A stretch of DNA of 6,948 bases from NCBI GenBank assembly GCA_035715725.1, contig DASTKT010000175.1:1-6948 (forward strand), written 5' to 3'. Shown here piece after piece: positions 4,016 through 6,948 of the stretch; within the stretch, counting starts at the first letter, position 1, and every line of letters starts with the position of its first letter. Position numbers and translations under genes: made by a program. This DNA comes from JADGGV01 sp035715725 (lineage in GTDB: Bacteria > Gemmatimonadota > Gemmatimonadetes > Longimicrobiales > RSA9). The notes under the pieces were generated by a model. The model saw only the letters and a program-made list of their open reading frames with translations. It made no database searches and was not told the DNA's origin.

Positions 4016-5611
4016 ATGCGTGCAATCCTCGCCCGCCTCTTCGAGGCGCGTTTCGGTGCTCCCCCCATCGCCGTGATCCCGCTGGCCACGGACGGGTCCG
4101 CCCGGCGGATGCTGCGTCTGACGGGTCCGGACGCGCGCACGGCCGTGGGCGTGATCGGTCCCGACCACGAGGAGAACCGGGCGTTCCTGTCGTACTCGGC
4201 GTCGTTCCGGGAGGCGGGGCTGAACGTGCCGGAGATCTACGCGGTGGACGAGGCGGCCGGCGTGTACCTGGAGGAGGACCTCGGCGACGACCTGCTGTTC
4301 AGCCTGCTGACGGCGGCGCGGAAGGCGGAGCCGGCCGCGGCGTTCCCGGCGGGGATGCTGCCGGTGTACCGGCGGGTGGTGCGGGAGCTGCCGCGCTTCC
4401 AGGTGACGGCCGGGAAGGCGGCGGACTACCGCGTCGCCTACCCGCACGCGGCGTACGACCGCAAGAGCATCATGTGGGACGCGAACTACTTCAAGTACGC
4501 GTTCCTGAAGCTGGCGCGGGTGCCGTTCAACGAGGCGCGGCTGGAGGACGACTTCGAGCGGCTGACGGAGTTCCTGCTGGGCGCGGACCGGAGCCACTTC
4601 CTGTACCGCGACTTCCAGAGCCGCAACATCCTGATGCGCGGCGGCGCGCCGTGGTTCATCGACTACCAGGGCGGCCGCCAGGGCGCGCTGCAGTACGACA
4701 TCGCGAGCCTGCTCTACGACGCGAAGGCGGCGATCCCGGACGACGTGCGGAAGGTGCTGCTGGACGAGTACCTGGACGCGCTCGCCGGCTTCCTCCCCGT
4801 CGATCGCGACCGGTTCCTCGGGCATTTCCGCGGCTACGTCCTGATCCGCATCATCCAGGCGATGGGCGCGTACGGCTACCGCGGCTTCTACGAGCGCAAG
4901 CGGCACTTCCTGCTGAGCGTGCCGTACGCGCTGCGCAACATCGAGGGGCTGATGGCCGACGGCGGCTTCCCGATCCGCGTGCCGGAGCTGGAGGACGTCT
5001 TCCGCCGGATGCTGGAGATGCCGGAGCTGCGGCAGAACCCGGAGGACCTGGTCGAGACGAAGGGGCTGACCGTTCGGGTCGGCAGCTTCTCGTACCGCAA
5101 CGGCATCCCGGACGACCTGGCCGGGCACGGCGGCGGCTACGTCTTCGACTGCCGCGCGCTGCCGAACCCGGGGCGGGAGCCGGAGCTGGCGGACTTCAGC
5201 GGGCTGGACAACGCCGTCGTCGCCTACCTCGAGGCGCGCGCCGAGGTGCACGAGTACTGGGAGGACGTGCGCGGGCTGGTGGAGCGCCAGGTCGCCGCCT
5301 ACCTCGACCGCGGCTTCACGAGCCTCACGGTGCAGTTCGGCTGCACGGGCGGGCAGCACCGGTCGGTCTACTTCGCGGAGCGGCTGGCGCGCCACCTCCG
5401 GGACCGCAACCCGGAGCTGACCGTCCGCCTCACGCACCGGGAGGCGCCGCGCTGGCCCGCGCCGGACGGGACGCCGCCGGCCCCGCCCGCCGCGCCGCCA
5501 GAGCCTGTCTCCGGCGACGGCGCCGCCGCCGCGACCGGCAGGGGCGCGGGCGCGGCCTCGGTGGTGGCCAGCGCGGCCCCGCTCGCCGCCGCGATCCTCT
5601 CGTCCATCTGA
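4016..5611 (+). CDS. AmgK-like sugar kinase fused to RapZ C-terminal domain
   Basis: The protein has 531 aa. Residues ~1-335 form an aminoglycoside-phosphotransferase-fold kinase of the AmgK type: LATDGSARRMLRL (23-35) is the nucleotide-binding loop, LYRDFQSRNILM (196-207) carries catalytic D199 and N204, and FIDYQGG (214-220) with D216 is the metal-binding DFG-like motif, followed by YDIASLLYD (227-235). AmgK phosphorylates the anomeric position of MurNAc/GlcNAc in cell-wall recycling. Residues ~350-477 match the RapZ C-terminal domain: GSFSYRNGIP, YVFDCRALPNPG (375-386), TGLD-like SGLDNAVVAYL, EVHEYW, and FGCTGGQHRSVYFAERLA (441-458). E. coli RapZ senses glucosamine-6-phosphate with this domain. 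The P-loop domain of RapZ is absent, replaced by the kinase. The tail (481-531) is Pro/Ala-rich, ending in about 20 uncharged small/hydrophobic residues. The Shine-Dalgarno site is weak; this ATG was chosen because the kinase fold begins right after it. The MurU-like gene follows after 4 nt. Confidence 0.85.
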   Translation: MRAILARLFEARFGAPPIAVIPLATDGSARRMLRLTGPDARTAVGVIGPDHEENRAFLSYSASFREAGLNVPEIYAVDEAAGVYLEEDLGDDLLFSLLTAARKAEPAAAFPAGMLPVYRRVVRELPRFQVTAGKAADYRVAYPHAAYDRKSIMWDANYFKYAFLKLARVPFNEARLEDDFERLTEFLLGADRSHFLYRDFQSRNILMRGGAPWFIDYQGGRQGALQYDIASLLYDAKAAIPDDVRKVLLDEYLDALAGFLPVDRDRFLGHFRGYVLIRIIQAMGAYGYRGFYERKRHFLLSVPYALRNIEGLMADGGFPIRVPELEDVFRRMLEMPELRQNPEDLVETKGLTVRVGSFSYRNGIPDDLAGHGGGYVFDCRALPNPGREPELADFSGLDNAVVAYLEARAEVHEYWEDVRGLVERQVAAYLDRGFTSLTVQFGCTGGQHRSVYFAERLARHLRDRNPELTVRLTHREAPRWPAPDGTPPAPPAAPPEPVSGDGAAAATGRGAGAASVVASAAPLAAAILSSI

Positions 5612-5615
5612 CGCC

Positions 5616-6371
5616 GTGGACGCCATGATCTTCGCGGCGGGGCGCGGCACGCGCCTCGGCGCGTTGACCGAGGCCACGCCCAAGGCGCTCCTCGAGGTGG
5701 GCGGCGCGCCGGTGATCCGCCACGTGGCCGAGCGCCTGATCGCGGCCGGCGCCGACCGCCTGATCGTCAACACGCACCACCACGCCGGCGCCGTGGCCCG
5801 CTACCTCCTCGAGGAGGCGGGGCTCGGCGTCGAGATCCGCATCTCGCCGGAGCCGACGCTGCTCGAGACCGGCGGCGGGCTCCGCGCGGCGGCCCCTCAT
5901 TTCCGCGGTGACGCGCCGTTCTTCATCCACACCGCCGACGTTCTCTCCGACATCCCGCTCACGGCCGTCCGCGAGGCGCACGCCCGCTCGGGCGCGCTCG
6001 CGACCGTCGTCGTGATGGAGCGGGAGAGCTCGCGCGGCCTGCTCTTCGACGAGCTGGGCCTCCTCGGGCGCATCGACCGGAGTGCCGGCCTGGAGCTGCG
6101 CGTGCGCGAGCCGCGCGGCGCCGTGCGGCTCTTCGCGTTCGCGGGGATCCACGTCGCCTCGCCGGCGCTGCTCGGCCGGATCACCGAGCCGGGCGCCGTC
6201 TCGATCCGCGACGTCTACGTGCGCCTGGCCGGCGAGGGGGAGCGGATCGCGGCCTTCGACGCCACGGGCATGGCGTGGGTGGACATCGGCCGGCCCGCGG
6301 AGCTGGAGCGGGCGCGCGCGTTGTTCGGGGCGGGGAGCGCCCCGCGCGCCGGCGAATCCCGGCCCGCCTGA
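5616..6371 (+). CDS. murU: MurU-like sugar-phosphate nucleotidyltransferase
   Basis: The 251-aa protein belongs to the GT-A-like nucleotidyltransferase family. AAGRGTRLGALTEATPKALL (7-26) is the NTP-binding loop with conserved G, R and K23. LLETGGGLRAA (82-92) contacts base or sugar. HTADVL (105-110) supplies metal-binding D108, and WVDIGRPAEL (221-230) the second metal ligand D223. MurU transfers UMP to MurNAc-alpha-1-phosphate, giving UDP-MurNAc and bypassing MurA in peptidoglycan recycling. It is about 25-30 residues longer than Pseudomonas MurU, partly a Gly/Arg/Pro-rich tail. The start is a GTG at 5616, 4 nt after the kinase stop, giving the expected MDAMIFAAGRGTR; an ATG at 5625 is an alternative. 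Tight coupling to an AmgK-like kinase supports the call; hexose-1-phosphate or other sugar substrates cannot be excluded. Confidence 0.82.
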   Translation: MDAMIFAAGRGTRLGALTEATPKALLEVGGAPVIRHVAERLIAAGADRLIVNTHHHAGAVARYLLEEAGLGVEIRISPEPTLLETGGGLRAAAPHFRGDAPFFIHTADVLSDIPLTAVREAHARSGALATVVVMERESSRGLLFDELGLLGRIDRSAGLELRVREPRGAVRLFAFAGIHVASPALLGRITEPGAVSIRDVYVRLAGEGERIAAFDATGMAWVDIGRPAELERARALFGAGSAPRAGESRPA

Positions 6372-6459
6372 TCCCGCCGCGGCGACCGCGCACGCCCCAC
6401 CTCTGCGGCGCACGTCCGCCTTTCCCGTACATCGCTTCCGTGCGGCACCCGACTGACAT

Positions 6460-6475
6460 GCCTCCCGCCGGAGGC
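6460..6475 (+). terminator. Candidate hairpin downstream of the murU-like gene
   Basis: GCCTCC-CGCC-GGAGGC is a perfect 6-bp stem with a 4-nt loop, 88 nt past the stop at 6371. The following bases (GCATCTTCG) are not T-rich. It could end the operon transcript or be an unrelated structure. Confidence 0.3.
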
Positions 6476-6540
6476 GCATCTTCGCGGCAGCCCAGGGCGG
6501 AGCCCGGCGCGACGTGACGTGGCGCGGACCGGCGACCCTG

Positions 6541-6567
6541 GCCTCCGAGTCCTCTCGCAGAGGAGGC
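6541..6567 (+). promoter_or_regulatory. Shine-Dalgarno site within a hairpin before the small membrane protein
   Basis: AGGAGG at 6561-6566 ends 5 nt before the ATG at 6572. The same bases can pair upstream: CCTCT (6551-6555) with AGAGG (6559-6563) around loop CGC, extended by GCCT (6541-6544) with AGGC (6564-6567) across a bulge. Such pairing would hide the ribosome binding site. The site itself is clear; a switching role is inference, since any AGGAGG finds partners in this sequence. Confidence 0.55.
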
Positions 6568-6571
6568 TCCC

Positions 6572-6742
6572 ATGCGCAAGCGGCTGATCGTCGCGTTCGC
6601 CATCCTGGCCTGGCTCGTCGCCCTGGTCGCCGCCACCTACGGGGACCGGCCCGCCGAAGGGTGGGGGCAGGCGGTCCTGCGGGCGGCCATCATCGCCGTC
6701 GGGATCCTGCCGCTCGTCGTCGCGGCGTGGGCGGAGGCCTAG
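6572..6742 (+). CDS. Small two-helix membrane protein, 56 aa
   Basis: I do not recognise a family. The frame encodes 56 aa with a positively charged start (MRKR), a first hydrophobic helix LIVAFAILAWLVALVAATY (5-23), a short polar loop with GDRPAEGWGQ (24-33), and a second hydrophobic helix AVLRAAIIAVGILPLVVAAW (34-53). The loop with its acidic and Trp residues would face one side of the membrane, both termini the other. A perfect AGGAGG lies 5 nt before the ATG, and the codons show the GC-rich third positions of the neighbours. It stands alone between the murU-like gene (200 nt upstream) and the convergent ABC permease. Short two-helix proteins of this type often associate with larger membrane complexes, but no partner can be named. 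Confidence 0.7.
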   Translation: MRKRLIVAFAILAWLVALVAATYGDRPAEGWGQAVLRAAIIAVGILPLVVAAWAEA

Positions 6743-6746
6743 CGAC

Positions 6747-6761
6747 GGGCGGCCGGCGCCC
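6747..6761. terminator. Candidate hairpin between the small membrane gene and ABC permease
   Basis: GGGCG-GCCGG-CGCCC forms a 5-bp stem 4 nt after the small gene's stop, in the 63-nt convergent gap. It has no T-run; support is mainly positional. Confidence 0.3.
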
Positions 6762-6805
6762 GCCGCGCGCGTTCGCGGTCTCCCCGCTGGGCGCTGGGGC
6801 GCGGC

Positions 6806-6948
6806 TCACTCCGCCCGCAGCGCCACGACCGGGTCCGCCTTCGTGGCGCGGCGCGCCGGGAGCCAGCTCGCCAGCGCGGCGGCGGCGAGGACGGCCGCGG
6901 GCACGGCCAGGAACGTGAGCGGGTCGAGCGTGCCCACACCGTAGAGCA
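6806..6948 (-). CDS. ABC transporter permease, MacB/ADOP (FtsX-like) type, C-terminus
   Basis: Only the last 46 residues are in the window; the gene enters from the right edge. The peptide has the last transmembrane segment, TFLAVPAAVLAAAALASWLP (11-30), followed by the very conserved ending PARRATKADPVVALRAE before the stop. The P-x-RRA-x-x-x-DP-x-x-ALR-x-E signature is typical of MacB-like permeases and the duplicated ADOP permeases common in Acidobacteriota and Gemmatimonadota. Such permeases work with an ATPase (MacB also with a periplasmic adaptor) in efflux or lipoprotein/peptide export; no substrate can be inferred. It ends 63 nt from the convergent small membrane gene. Confidence 0.85.
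   Translation of the reverse strand, partial: LYGVGTLDPLTFLAVPAAVLAAAALASWLPARRATKADPVVALRAE

Noticed and set aside
3542..5773. Minus-strand open frame of 743 codons across the kinase gene and right repeat arm
   Set aside because: It is antisense to clear kinase, RapZ and nucleotidyltransferase motifs, and reads repeats as a YGSNGG-type peptide; nothing family-like.
5430..6479. Minus-strand open frame over the murU-like gene
   Set aside because: Antisense to a gene with complete nucleotidyltransferase motifs; no recognisable domain of its own.
6503..6527. Near-palindrome around ACGTGACGT as an operator
   Set aside because: Symmetry is imperfect and short, and GC-rich flanks make it likely by chance; no regulator is in view.

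Overview
The window is very GC-rich, with strong G/C third-position bias and many long antisense open frames that are shadows. Gene content (a MacB/ADOP-type ABC permease, a duplicated Spy/CpxP-like lipoprotein, a kinase fused to a RapZ C-terminal domain, and a four-helix-bundle S23 protein) suggests an environmental Gram-negative bacterium, possibly Gemmatimonadota or a similar high-GC phylum. That placement is inference; no rRNA or other phylogenetic marker is present.

Layout, left to right. (1) Minus strand: the first 30 codons of a rhodanese-type sulfurtransferase (1-92), a 292-nt spacer with two hairpins and a palindrome, then a lipoprotein with two tandem Spy-like domains (385-1254). 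(2) Plus strand, divergent from it: a class I SAM methyltransferase resembling the ETF-beta lysine methyltransferase/METTL family (1383-2045). (3) Convergent with it, minus strand: acyl-CoA thioesterase II, TesB (2130-2987), with GC hairpins between the two stop codons. (4) About 0.83 kb of unusual DNA (3090-3921): two G/C-skewed repeat arms in inverted orientation enclose a 119-aa S23-family gene on the minus strand, plus two short tandem arrays at its 3' end. (5) Plus strand, tightly coupled pair: an AmgK-like sugar kinase fused to a RapZ C-terminal domain (4016-5611) and a MurU-like nucleotidyltransferase (5616-6371). (6) A 56-aa two-helix membrane protein (6572-6742), facing the C-terminus of an ABC transporter permease that enters from the right edge on the minus strand (6806-6948).

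How the genes may work together. The kinase and nucleotidyltransferase look like a peptidoglycan-sugar salvage pair: anomeric phosphorylation of N-acetylmuramate or N-acetylglucosamine, then uridylyl transfer. The fused RapZ domain, which in Escherichia coli senses glucosamine-6-phosphate, could tie the kinase to amino-sugar status. TesB and the ETF-beta-type methyltransferase both touch acyl-CoA metabolism, but they are convergent and need not be linked.

The strongest candidate for something undescribed is the S23 unit. It recalls the intervening sequences of 23S rRNA, which also carry S23 genes and have base-paired ends, but here it sits between protein genes in a divergent spacer. The second candidate is the kinase-RapZ fusion paired with a MurU-like partner.
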